Origin: Vitis vinifera | Lineage: Eukaryota > Streptophyta > Magnoliopsida > Vitales > Vitaceae | DNA length: 64,000 nucleotides | Assembly (NCBI RefSeq): GCF_030704535.1 | Contig: NC_081820.1 | Location: 27,323,001-27,387,000, forward strand | Direction: 5' to 3' | Part shown: piece by piece, positions 11,601 to 23,126 of the stretch | How positions within the stretch are numbered: position 1 is the first letter of the stretch | Layout of the letters: each line of letters begins with the position of its first letter | Notes under the pieces: model-generated | Told to the model about the DNA's origin: nothing | The model's input: only the letters and a program-made list of their open reading frames with translations | Database searches by the model: none | Position numbers and translations under genes: made by a program

Positions 11601-13377
11601 CATTTGAATATTTAACTTAAGATTTATGCTTGTAGGAAAAGATAGTGCATTTCTTATCACACCATTGCTAGGGATGGCAAAAGCTCTTGGCTCCATTGGA
11701 AGAGTAACAAAAGCAGTAGAAATCTACCATCAGGCTATTGCTATTTTGGAATTAAGCAGAGGTGCTGAAAGTGAGGATCTGGTGGTGCCTTTACTTGGTC
11801 TGGGCAATCTTTTAATCAAGGAGAGAAAGGCCACAGATGCAGAAATTCCTTTTACTAGGTTACTTTTTTGCTTATTGATTGGGGGATGAAGTCTTTGAAG
11901 TGTGTTTCTTTTTCACATATATTTTTTTTAATTTGCAGAATTTTGAACATATATAAGAGGTCATATGGAGAAAACGATGGAAGAGTTGGAATCGCTATGT
12001 GTTCTCTTGCCCATGTGAAATGTGCAAAAGGTAATTCTGTTATGCCCTTTTCATATACTAATACGTCTTCTCCCTCCACTTCAATTATAAATTCAGAAGT
12101 TGTGCAGGATTGAAATTGTTCAAATTAGCCACATTTCCTAGTTATAAATGGATGAAATTCTCAGTGAATGGTACCAAAAGAGTCTATTTTTGCATAGTGG
12201 ATTTTCCACTTTTTGTTGGAACTTCTAGTTTGATTAGCCTTGATACTAACATACCATGTGAAACTCTTGGAACTTATTGGGCTATAAGTTTTGATTCTGT
12301 TTCATAAATCACTCTCCTTTCACTTCATCTTTTTAAACATTGACATATCTTTTAAGTTTAAATTGTGGGTTGTCATCGCTTGTTTACAGGAGATGCAGAT
12401 GAAGCCATTCAATTATATAGAAATGCCCTTCAGATCGTCAAGGTTTCAAAATATATGGCTTTAGATGACAACATCATGGAGAAAATGAGGATAGATTTGG
12501 CAGAACTACTGCATGTAGTAGGAAGGTAAAGTTGGATTTGATTCTGGAATTTTGAAATCTTAGTGCATTTGAATTTGTTTTGTCAGTATTGGATTGTGGT
12601 AGTTTTTCTATCAGCAAGAAGGTCATCATATCTTATTTTTCACTGTATCATGGTTTCTCTTAGAGGAAAAGAAGGTCGGGAGCTACTGGAGGAGTGCTTG
12701 TTGATCACTGAGAAGTATAAAGGAGAAGACCATCCCAGTTCCGTTACTCATCTTATAAACCTCGCAACCTCCTATTCACGCTCAAAGAATTTTGTGGAGG
12801 CTGAGCGCTTGCTGAGAACAAGTTTGAGGATCATGATGAAAACCATGGGGCCTGACGACCAGTCCATCACCTTCCCGATGTTGCATCTTGCAGTTACTCT
12901 CTACCATTTGAAACGGGATGAAGAGGCTGAACAGCTTACCCTGAAGGCCTTGCAGATCCGTGAGGCAGCATTTGGAAAAGAATCTCTTCCCGTTGGTAAG
13001 CTTGTTTTGTCCTTTCACCATGATTCTTTCATATGGTACTGGCCCTGATAGCTGCTTCATCAACTCAGACCGACCCATGTGGGCTAATCCACACCCATTT
13101 TTGCTTTTTCTTGGTTTGTGTTGCAGGGGAAGCTCTAGACTGTTTGGTGTCCATTCAGACCCGAGTAGGGAAAGATGATAGCGAGCTACTGGACCTGCTC
13201 AAGCGGGTTCTGATAATTCAAGAAAAGGAGTTCGGCTATGAAAGTGAAGAGGTAATGATAACTCTTAAAAAAATTGTATTTTACTTGGACAAAATGGGGA
13301 GAAAGGATGAGAAATTTCCTCTGCAGAAAAGATTGTCTCTGCTGAGAAACAAACACAAGGAATCAATACAGTATTAA
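8663..13377 (+). CDS. TPR-repeat protein, kinesin-light-chain-like, possible organelle transit peptide
   Basis: Nine exons, 8663-8694, 9725-9955, 10151-10424, 11309-11459, 11636-11858, 11939-12030, 12390-12525, 12664-12995 and 13127-13377, join in one frame to 573 aa. Exon 1 encodes only MAASLLLPSQ plus a split Arg codon and is too short to appear as an ORF. The first ~125 residues are basic and Ser-rich with no repeats, which fits a plastid or mitochondrial transit peptide. From about residue 130 to the end, helical repeats follow the TPR pattern. Several resemble kinesin-light-chain TPRs of 42 residues, for example LLHMGSVYSTLGKFEKSMLMYRRAL in meaning (LxxxGxxYxxxGxxxxAxxxYxxAL). TPR proteins of this type are scaffolds; no enzymatic motif is visible. 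The closest remembered relative is the Arabidopsis gene next to L9 (about At5g53080). The partner and process are unknown. Confidence 0.85.
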
Positions 13378-15309
13378 TAGCAACTTATTCCCCAGTGTTA
13401 AACATTTTTCTTTGCATCGTTGATTTTGATTAGGGCGCTGGTATTAGGTTGATGCTTGGTGGAACAATATGATCCTGATGCAAAAACCCTAAAGCTATCA
13501 AATATAGGAAAGATGCATTGTAAGGTAGACTGAGGAAAGTTAGTTGATGAACATAGTCTTGTAACATTTATCTACAAAAACCCTATAAAATTTGAAGAAA
13601 ACACTGTGCCGAAAAATAGCATTAACTTTGTTGGACATTACAGTTTCATCAACAATAGGGTAAAGCTCCACCAAATACCATGCAAAATCTGTAAATGTCA
13701 CCATAGTAGCCTATGTACCTCTCACGGTTGCAATCTGGATTGTCTGTTACTATTTGAACCATCTGCAGGAACAATATTGGGAATGTTACAACTGTTCTCT
13801 TTGTCATATCATCTTCTATGAAACACCCATTTCAAAATGTATTAACCTGGTTAAGAGAAGTCCCTACATATATAGTATTACGAACTTTGTTCCTCAATTA
13901 ATGTGAGATATTCCAACCTTGACATTGTAAATTGGTTGTTTGGTAGAATAGAAAATGTGGGAAAAGTTGGATTCATCTTACAATGGTAATTAGAAACACA
14001 TACACACATGATGGTTTGGATCTGTGTCTGCTGAAGGATGAAAATGTAGATTGTATCTAGTTGATGCATGTTTCATTCTTACTAGATCTTCCATCTGAAT
14101 TCTTTGAATGAGACCAAATCCTTATGGGCACTGAACCTTTGCGAAAATTTGACCACCTCCAGACTGATTCTTCCTTTGGGCAGAGAACTAAGTGTTCATC
14201 TATGTACACATGAAGTATTTTAAGTGAATTTTCTCGGGAAAATAGTCGTATAGTTGTGGGTTTCATAAATTGGCAGGTTGTTTTTAAATTTCATTTCAAT
14301 GCAATCAATAATGTGGCCAGCTTCATCCTATAACATGAGGAGCCATAGTATTAAATTTCTAATTTGACCTCAAAGCTTAAGTAATCAGGATCGGTTATAT
14401 TATTTGTCTAACTTAAAGTTTTAATTCAACCTAAAAGTATAAATTAATACAAAAGTGTTTTTGGTAGTGATTTTAAGAAGTGTTTATAAACTTTATAATA
14501 GTTGAAAATTTTTATTTTTTAATTATTAAAAATAGTAGAAATACTTCGTAGAATCACTGTCAAATGTGTTTTGAAGTCATCTTTGTTTTTTATATATAAT
14601 GTAAAAGTATTTAAAGTATTTTTCATATCTTCAATTGTTTCTTGTAACACTTTACAAAGAAATACTTAAAAATACTTTATAAAAGACTTAAACAAATTTA
14701 AAAGTTTTTTATTTTTTGTTTTAAAGAGCATATAAAATTATTTTTAAGAACATACAAAATTGATCCTAAGATTTTGGTGCATGTTAAATTTCAGATTGAC
14801 ATGAAACTTTTAGTTATTAGGCAATTAACTAATAAAGATTAAATAATTTAAATTTTTTTACTAATTTTAATTATATTAAAAAAATTTCATATTTTTTCTT
14901 ATAGTAAAATCAAATGTGAAAAAATAATTTTATTTAATTATTTTTATTAATATTTTCTAAAAACCAAATATAAACTACGTTATTCATTACTTTTATTCAT
15001 GATTTCTAAAAAGGGGCTTCTCATGAATGTTGGCAAAAAAAACAAAGGGTGCTATCCACCTCTTGAAAGCATCCAATATATGCAAGTTGTATAAATATCA
15101 TAATATCATAATATCATAAGAGTAAAGCTTGTAGCTAACAGGATATGAATCCAATCGATATTATATTGTAAGGTAAAATATTTAATGAGATATGTAATAT
15201 CATGCTTACATGTAGTTTGTAAAATGAATAAAATTAAATTAGAATAAATATTTTTTTAATATTTAATATACTAAAACTTTATAAATACAACTTTTTATAT
15301 TATGTTATT

Positions 15310-15367
<58 letters not shown>

Positions 15368-17230
15368 TTATATTTTATAAATATTATTTAGCTCTTTTTA
15401 ACTACAAATTTAATTTTAAAATAAAAAAATTAATTTACAAAATAAGTAATATAAAAAATAAAAAATTGATAAAAAAGACAAATTTATGATACATACAATA
15501 CCTATGTCCTACCTCCAAGCTTAGAATTAACTTATCCTATATAAAAGGAAATAATATATGTATATATTTCATCACTAATTTTATTTTATTTTATATTTGA
15601 TTCCATATAAAATAAAATAAAATAAATGATACAATAACTTATTATATTTCATCATCAATCAAAATATAAGATATGATATTCATCTCTTTTCTTATCATGT
15701 CTCATATTATATTCAGTCAATCAATCTTAATTAGTATTAATAGAGTGAAATTTGATAAGAGATTAAGATTTTTCAGTATTATCATTTTCTATGAAAAACT
15801 TTTTCCTAGCCATGAAATATAATGCAATAGAAAGAAAGACAAGGAAGAGGTCATCTACTCTTAATGGTTAAAACAAACACTTCATTCTGATGTTAATTTT
15901 GGATAAAAAGGGAAAATTAACTTATAAATGTCATTTTAATAAGTTGTTATATTGAAAAGTGATTTTTTCATATGTAGCGAATAAAATAAATTAGTTTCTA
16001 ATATATAAATATATTTGCCTACAATAATTTATAGTATAATATATAAATAAAATATTTATATAATATTTTATTCTTTTTATATTATACTCTCTATGTTATT
16101 TTATTCCATTTTTGTTTTTAACTTTTTAGAAAATAAGTTTGAATTTTTCTTAAGAAAAAATTGAAAACATTTAAATTAGTGTTTTCTTTTTTTTTTTTTC
16201 TATTTTTGAAATCAAAATTTTCAAAAAAATGAAAAAAAAAAAAAAAACCATTTAAACAAGTTTTTTTTACCTGATTTTCGTTTTTTAAAATGAAAATAAA
16301 AACGGTTTAAATAAATAAACCTTAATTTTTATTTTTTATTAGAGCATAAATTTAAGTGAAAATTAATATATAATTTGTAATTAAAATTTAAAAATGAGAT
16401 AAGAATGAACAAAAAGTCATAATATTTTCAAAAAATGATTAATTGATTAAACATCCCCCATTTGTAAAACTTACCTCTATTATTTTTTTAATTGGAAGAG
16501 TAACTTATTTTTTTGACATAAATGCCCTTTGAACATTTTGATCATTTACATATATGCTTTTGTAAGAAAAAAAACATTCTTATCCAAAAATTGGTATTTT
16601 TTTAATGAAAAAAAGGGAAGATTAATTTTATAAATGGGGATGATTTCGTCCATTTTAATCTAATAACCCAAAAAGGAAATTCTATGATACCGTATTAAAC
16701 TTTTAATCTAATATAACTAATCTTGCACCAAAAAAAAAATAAATTATAAATGACAATTTAGTTAATGATATTGAAAAGTGATTTTTTTCATTTAAAAACC
16801 CTACCAATTAATTTTAAAAAATGATAAATTTTAAGAAGGTAAGAGAATCTAAGGAAATTATTAGTGAATTTTTAAAGTCAAAATCTTTTTTTTTTTTTTT
16901 TGAAAAAAAAACTTTCTTCGTCATTTTCTTGCTAGCGAAACATAACTTCCGAAAAAAAAAAAATCAAATTTGTTCAAAAATCAGTTGGTAACTTGGTAGA
17001 GGTGGGTGGGTTTTGGAACAGAGAATTCTGAGGTACCACTGCTTTCAGCCAAGAGGTATAACTAGCTAAAGCAGGCCACTGCTGTTCGGAAGGAAAATAT
17101 TTTCTAGGTGGGTTTTGGAAATTTCTCATGTATAAAGATAGGAGAAAAACAATAAACAATGGGTTAGGAGCCAAGTTCTGGGACGCTGACAGGGGTCATT
17201 CACCTTGGACTCCATCTTTAGATCTCAAAA
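13378..17230. other. Long AT-rich intergenic region
   Basis: About 13378-13600 may be the TPR 3' UTR. The rest is dominated by A/T homopolymers and short imperfect words. It includes a GTTTTTGGTAGTGATTTTAAG-like stretch near 14456 that resembles dispersed plant repeats, and a 52-bp (AT)26 run. No ORF longer than 80 codons with coding character was seen on either strand. The last ~60 bases, with CTCTCTTTCTCTCC-like pyrimidine-rich sequence just beyond, mark the leader of the next gene. Confidence 0.5.
15312..15363. repeat. (AT)26 microsatellite
   Basis: Uninterrupted AT run of 52 bases, the longest in the window. It is likely to vary in length between alleles. Confidence 0.95.
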
Positions 17231-18660
17231 TTCCATGTTTTCTGAACAAAATCTAAGCACCCTTCTCCATTTTCTCTCCTCCCAAACAATACCACAAGGT
17301 TTCTCTCTTTCTCTCCGTCATAATCTTAAATTCTTTGATTTTTTCTGTTCTTTTTTTTTTTTTTTAGTTTGTTCATGTTGTTGATGTTTCCATTTCATGT
17401 TGAAACTTGAAGCCAGCAGATGTTTGTTTACTCTGAAATTATCATTTCTCTGAGCTCGGATTTTGTGTATGCGTATTGAACTCAGAAAGTTTTTCTTGTA
17501 TTTTCTACTTGTAATGAGGTGGTTGTGGTTACTGATATTGAATCTAATAATTGGGGATATGACATGGGTGTCAGTTAATCAGTTATCTGTAGTAATCTTC
17601 ATCGATTCTGTGGAAGTTTGTGAGAATTTTGTGAAGTGGGTATTGGTTTTTCTTGCACTTCTGTGGCTGATGTTGGTGACAAGTGGATATTAGTTGGGTT
17701 TTAGGGTTTTTTTTTTTCCTGATTGGGGTCATCTTGAAAATGAGAAATTCAATTCGAGTTCTGCTTATCTTGACTTAATTTTATGTGATGTTTCATGATT
17801 CTGGGGTTTTAAAGTTCAGTAAAGAGAAGGGTCTTTAAGAATCTGCTTCAAAATTCTGGTCCATTTAATGAAAGAAGTGAGCACTTTTATATTGATTTTC
17901 GATTAAGAAACAAGTGTTTGTTTGAAGTTTTTTGTCTTCTCTGTATGCTAAATATGGGATCTGCCCTCATTTATGAACTGTAAGAAATATTTTCTTTTTC
18001 ATTTTTCTCTGTATTACACATGGAATCTGTCAAATTTGTGGACTGCCATTGGAGAGTGTTTTCAGTCGCAAAAGATGATACTGGAGAATCATGTGCACAT
18101 ATGGATTTTGTTTATTCACTGCATTTTGGTTTTATGATGGTCCTGGATAACGTCTTGAGGCATAAGCTGCCTAATATTTGAAAACACTCTCTGCAATTTG
18201 TTGTTGCTTTCAAAGTGAAAAAACTGAGAATATTCTTGAACTTTATGGGGGAATTAGGTTCTCGGTTCCCACTTCATTGATGCTAGTAGCCATGTTGTGA
18301 TTCAATTATAGCCTGAGATTCTAAGTCAATTGTGGTTTCTGTATGTTATCAAGCTACTGTGACTTTGTTTTTTGCTTTATATTTCTGTATAGTGTTATTT
18401 TTTTTCCAGATTTAACCTACTGTTTTAACAATCTTTCTGTGATCTGAAGTCTGTCCATTCTGTGCATAGTCAGAATTAGCCCCAAAATAGCGGGCTTAGG
18501 TGTTGTTGACGATCGTGTAGTTGTCATTGTAAAGTATCATTTAAAAAAAAAAGAAAGAGTTTTTTTTGGTGTTACATGCTCGAGAATAAATGCCCTTTTG
18601 AGTAGCGTTCCCTGTAACTGATATGTATTTTATCAAAACAATTTCCGGATTGATAGGATA

Positions 18661-20941
18661 ATGGCAGCAGCAGAATCAAGGGCTGGCTGGAAGCGAAATA
18701 CTAACCGTTGCTTCATCCATGAAAATGCCTCAAGAGCTCCAAACTCATCTTCCTTCCCATCATCATCTTCTTCATCCAAACGTCAGTCTGATGGTAGACC
18801 TGGTGATGCAGCACATCGGTCAGATCATCCCTCGCCAGATTGCATGCACCAGAATTGTAATCCCTTAGAGGATCCAGCACCTGACTCAAAGTGGTGGTTA
18901 TACCCGCAACCCAATTTCGGGCATCAGAAGGGTTTTGAACATGAACAGTTAAATACTTTGGAGAATGAGTTTGACATCCTGAGTTACGAGTTCATTAACC
19001 AAACTGCCATTGAAGGACTTGGTGCCCAAACTGAAACAAAGAAGAATGCTGATTTTTTCCTGGACAGGTCCAGGAAGGCCTCTGCCGCAAGTATGAAAGA
19101 GGACCAATTTGCCAGAATGTCCAAACCCAAGATTGGACTGCATAGTAATCCACAAGATATAGGTAAGGATAAGGACATTGAGGAGTTATGGTACACAGAT
19201 GAGGACTTGGACCCTGTTAACAGCTTAGTCTCTGAACAATCCAAGAAGCTTTCATCTGATTTGGAATCCCATTGGATGGGAGCCGAGAAGACTGAACCAT
19301 GGTGGCGTAAAGCTGACAAAGATACGCTTGCTTCCATGGTTGCTCAGAAGTCAGTTGAGCACATTGAGAACTGTGATCTTCCAAAACCCCAGATTAAGCA
19401 TTTCAGGAGGGGCCTATCTGCTTCTCTAGAGTGGTCTGATCAGGATTGGATGGTCGCTCCATCCTTAGATCAGATGGCAGAGCTGGGGTTTTCGAATCTC
19501 ACTGACTGCACATGGAAAAGTCATACTTCAGCAAGTATAGATGAGAAACAGTCCAGTTTGGGTGCTATAGAGTACTCGCCAAATCGTTCAGACACATTGT
19601 TCAGGTATTTTCTTTGACAGACATTCCTCTCGGGCATACTAGGTTTTGTGCCATGTCTTAAACTTTGTTTTCAGGAATATTGCAAATACATTGGTAGATG
19701 AAACATGAAAACATCCTATAGGGCTTTTAAACTCATATTGTAGCTATAGTGTCCACTCCAAGTTTTGGAAATTTTAAGTATAAAACAACATATGGGTTAT
19801 TTTTGTCTGAGAATTATTTCTCAAACAAAATATGATGATGAATTGAGGTGTTTATGTGTAATCAGCGTTTTCAATTGAATGTCCTCACAGGATTTTCTTC
19901 TTCTTTTTCCTTTTTTTCTCTCCCTTTTGCGAGTGTGTGTTTTCCCCGTAAATTTCCCATCTTCAGCTAGTATTTGTTAGTGGTAGAGTTTGCAGACATT
20001 TAAGCAGTCTGTGGGTTACACTCGAGTTTCTTGGTTAATGTGTCTGATTGTATGATTACTGTATATTGAAATGTCGAGTTTTTCAGGAATATGTAAATGA
20101 ATCCCAAATTTATACAATAGTTTTCAAAATTAATCTGCAGATTCTACAAATCCATTCTCGAAAGTTTTCCCAAACTGTTTTTGGAACACTTGGAAAAATA
20201 CATTTGCCCTCTCCATGGATTCGCATTTTCAGCACAATATTTTTGTGAGTTAAAGTAGTGTGAGGTTGAATATTCAAAGTCATCATCAGGCTAGTGCCGA
20301 TACATTCTTTTTTTTGTGATAAAAATATTTGGGCATAATTTTTTCAAATTATTGAGAGACTTAAATTCTCGAAGTCACTATTTATATCCGGTTCCTGCAG
20401 AAACAATAGTCACAGTATAACTGGCACGGATCAGGAAGAAACATGCCATATTCCTGAAGATGCTAGCAAAGCCCAGCTGGTGGAAGCGCTCTGCCATTCT
20501 CAAACACGAGCAAGGGAAGCTGAGAAGGCAGCTCAGCAGGCCTACGAAGAGAAGGAGCACATCATCAAGCTCTTCTTCAAACAGGCCTCCCAACTCTTTG
20601 CTTACAAGCAGTGGCTCCAGCTGCTGCAGCTTGAGACCCTTTGTCTTGAACCTAAGAACAAGGACCAACCGATCTCCAGCCACGCTCCAACTGTCTTGCC
20701 TTGGATCCCATACATAGCCCAGAAACCCAGAAAGGGTCAGCACAATGGTTCGAAGAAGGGCTCAACAACAAATGGAAATGGGAGAAGCAGGTATACCACC
20801 GTTGCCTTTGCTCTGGGGTTGGGTCTTGCTGGTGCTGGCCTACTCCTTGGTTGGACCCTGGGCTGGTTGTTCCCTGCACTCCAAACTGCTTCTAGTTCCA
20901 GATCCGCATCATCTTCATTGCAGAACTCAGATTCTGGTTAG
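18661..20941 (+). CDS. Unrecognised plant protein with C-terminal coiled coil and membrane anchor
   Basis: Two exons, 18661-19604 and 20401-20941, join to 494 aa. I do not recognise the family with confidence. Residues 1-60 are Ser-rich and probably disordered. Two Trp-rich blocks stand out: KWWLYPQPNFGHQKGF near residue 80, and EPWWRKADKDTLASMV near 215 followed by ENCDLPKPQ. Exon 2 opens with a charged coiled coil (residues about 335-395: KAQLVEAL, REAEKAAQQAYEEKEHI). A single hydrophobic Gly/Leu segment follows at about 446-472 (FALGLGLAGAGLLLGW), then a ~20-residue Ser-rich tail. This layout suggests a tail-anchored or type-II-like membrane protein with a large cytosolic domain (inference). 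The leader seems to carry an intron of about 1.3 kb, since promoter-like and pyrimidine-rich sequence ends near 17300 and the ATG lies 1.36 kb on. The intron inside the CDS is 796 bases. Confidence 0.85.
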
Positions 20942-22334
20942 TATGCATGCCCCCACCCCTCATCCATCCAGACTCTTTCCTAAAGATTTGTCCATGTCAT
21001 GTTGATAAAACCTTCTCTAATCCTTTTGCTTAATCGATTAATGATTTCTCTGTACAGAAGACTTCATGAGGTGTAAATTTGTGTACATATTGAAGGGAAC
21101 CATTGTTCTTTTCTTTCACAAAAGGTGCTTCTGACGTATTGTTCTAGTTGGAAATGAGTTCCTAATGAATGAAGGTTCATGTTGGCATTGAAATTTAGCC
21201 TATTTGTGCTGTGATTTGGGCAGCCTCAGTTTCCTTTTTCTTGAACCATAGCCTCATTTTCCATCAAAAAACTTCTTGTTGCTGTAACTTGAAATTGAAG
21301 GGTTAGAGCCATAATGGAATTGCCCTAATATGATGCCATCCTTCTATTATATCTGAAAATGACTTGTAAACCTTATCCATCATTAGTCCTATTTGATTCC
21401 ATTATCATTATCCAGAAGTATATCAATGAGACTATGACCTGTAACATCCTTTTCATAATTAAATATTACAATTTTTCTATTTAATTAAAATAAATATTCA
21501 TATATTTACATTTTATCTTTATGGTGATTTATAGAATAATATTAAAGATAAAATGATGAAATATTTTAAATTTTTAATTATTTATATATAATTTAAATAA
21601 TATATAAGTTATATATTTATGGTGTCATTAACATCACAATTTATCATGATTTAACCATTCAGATTATGAAAATATTAACTAATCGGATGTTAATATTTAC
21701 CCCCATATTTTTTAACCAAGAAAAAATTGGTAACATATTCAATGGAAAGTTAAAATCCTATTTTAAATATGCAAATTTTAATACTATTTTTCATTGAATA
21801 TTAATCAACCTAATGTATAAAATTAGGGGCAAAAAAGGGAAAAATGTTAAATTCTTTTCAAGTTAAAATTATTTTTTTATTCAATTCATTCACACACCTA
21901 TAAAAGTTTGAGTAGGAGCAAAAATAGTTGAAGCTTGGGATTAAACCTATTCATTAATAAAGATATATATTCATGGGTAATTGCCAAAAAAATTTTAAAA
22001 CATCACGATTATTAAATTTTATCTTAAAACACATCGATACGTAAATAAAAATGTATTTTATTTTTTATTTTTTAGTCGTTAAATATATTTTTTATTTATT
22101 TTTAAATAGAAAACTATTATAAAAAGTAATCGGGCAAACATAGAATTAATTTTTTCAAGTGTGGTATCATATTTGTATAAAAAAATGATTAAGGTGGAGA
22201 AAAGCTTTTTGTTTTGGGGTTTAACTTAAAAATAAAGGAGTCTAGGCCAAATGATGGAATGATGGAACTCCTCAACGATGCCAATTGCCACGTAGATTGT
22301 CTTGAAACTTCTTCCTTTGTCTTGGACTTCTAGA

Positions 22335-22502
22335 TTGCATGTAAAAAACCAAAAATGACTTCAAAAGCCTATCTATGATAATGCTGACCTGTCTCCATTT
22401 CTTTGGATCCACTACCAGGCCCACCTGTTGATGACTAGGAATTGATCCTCAATCATTTCTTTGCATGTAAAAAACCAAAAATGACTTCAAAAGCCTATCT
22501 AT
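22335..22502 (+). repeat. Pair of perfect 42-bp direct repeats
   Basis: Copies at 22335-22376 and 22461-22502 are identical base for base, starting TTGCATGTAAAAAACC and ending AAGCCTATCTAT, and lie 126 bases apart start to start. The 84 bases between them are unrelated to the repeat. Perfect identity suggests a recent local duplication. Confidence 0.9.
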
Positions 22503-23013
22503 TATAACTATGTGGATTTTTCATAATTTAGATTCTTTTTAAAGTCAAAATATTTTTCATAAATACACACCTCAAAGTTTGGAGTAAAATCAAAAGATAT
22601 ATCATTAGGTTTTAACCTATTTTAAAAAATTGTTCTTCATAATGATTTTTTTTGTTTTTTTAATTGTCTATTATTATTTATTGTATATGGTTTTTAAGAT
22701 GATATTTTAATTGTTTTGAATTATATTTTTTTATTGTTTTAAATTTTTTTATATAAATAAAAAAATAAAAAAAAATAAAAATATTATATATAAAAATCAT
22801 TTAAAAAAAATATTTATACACATAAAAAAACAATTTTGAATTATTCAAAAATCGGTTGAGACCCTTGAATTCAACAAATAATAATAATAATAATAATAAG
22901 GAAGATGATTCTAAATTTACCACACCTTCAGCAATAATAGCACGTGAATAATTATATGCCATAAATAGGTGGACTTTGACCTACCGGCCATCTGACCACC
23001 CACTGTTTACTGC

Positions 23014-23019
23014 CACGTG
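23014..23019. promoter_or_regulatory. CACGTG (G-box/ABRE core) upstream of the hydrolase
   Basis: CACGTG sits within TGCCACGTGTCT, 108 bases before the hydrolase ATG. This is the core recognised by plant bZIP and bHLH factors. Use in vivo is unknown. Confidence 0.4.
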
Positions 23020-23126
23020 TCTAAGCCACCAGCTCATATCCAGGATTTTCATTGAAAATTCCCATTTCTCCTCTACCACTCTGCATCCGATTTTCTCGCT
23101 TTTCTCGAATTCAACCCCCCAAAACG

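Larger units (their letters stand above)
20942..23126. other. Intergenic: 3' UTR, AT-rich DNA and hydrolase promoter
   Basis: The first ~400 bases look like a 3' UTR. From about 21450 to 22950 the DNA is AT-rich with no coding potential. It contains a perfect 42-bp direct repeat and an (AAT)n run near 22877-22899. The final 150 bases carry a CACGTG core and lead into the hydrolase. Confidence 0.5.

Noticed and set aside
20378-20743. Minus-strand 121-codon frame
   Set aside because: Antisense to exon 2 of the membrane-anchored protein, whose frame is spliced and has a coiled coil and membrane segment.
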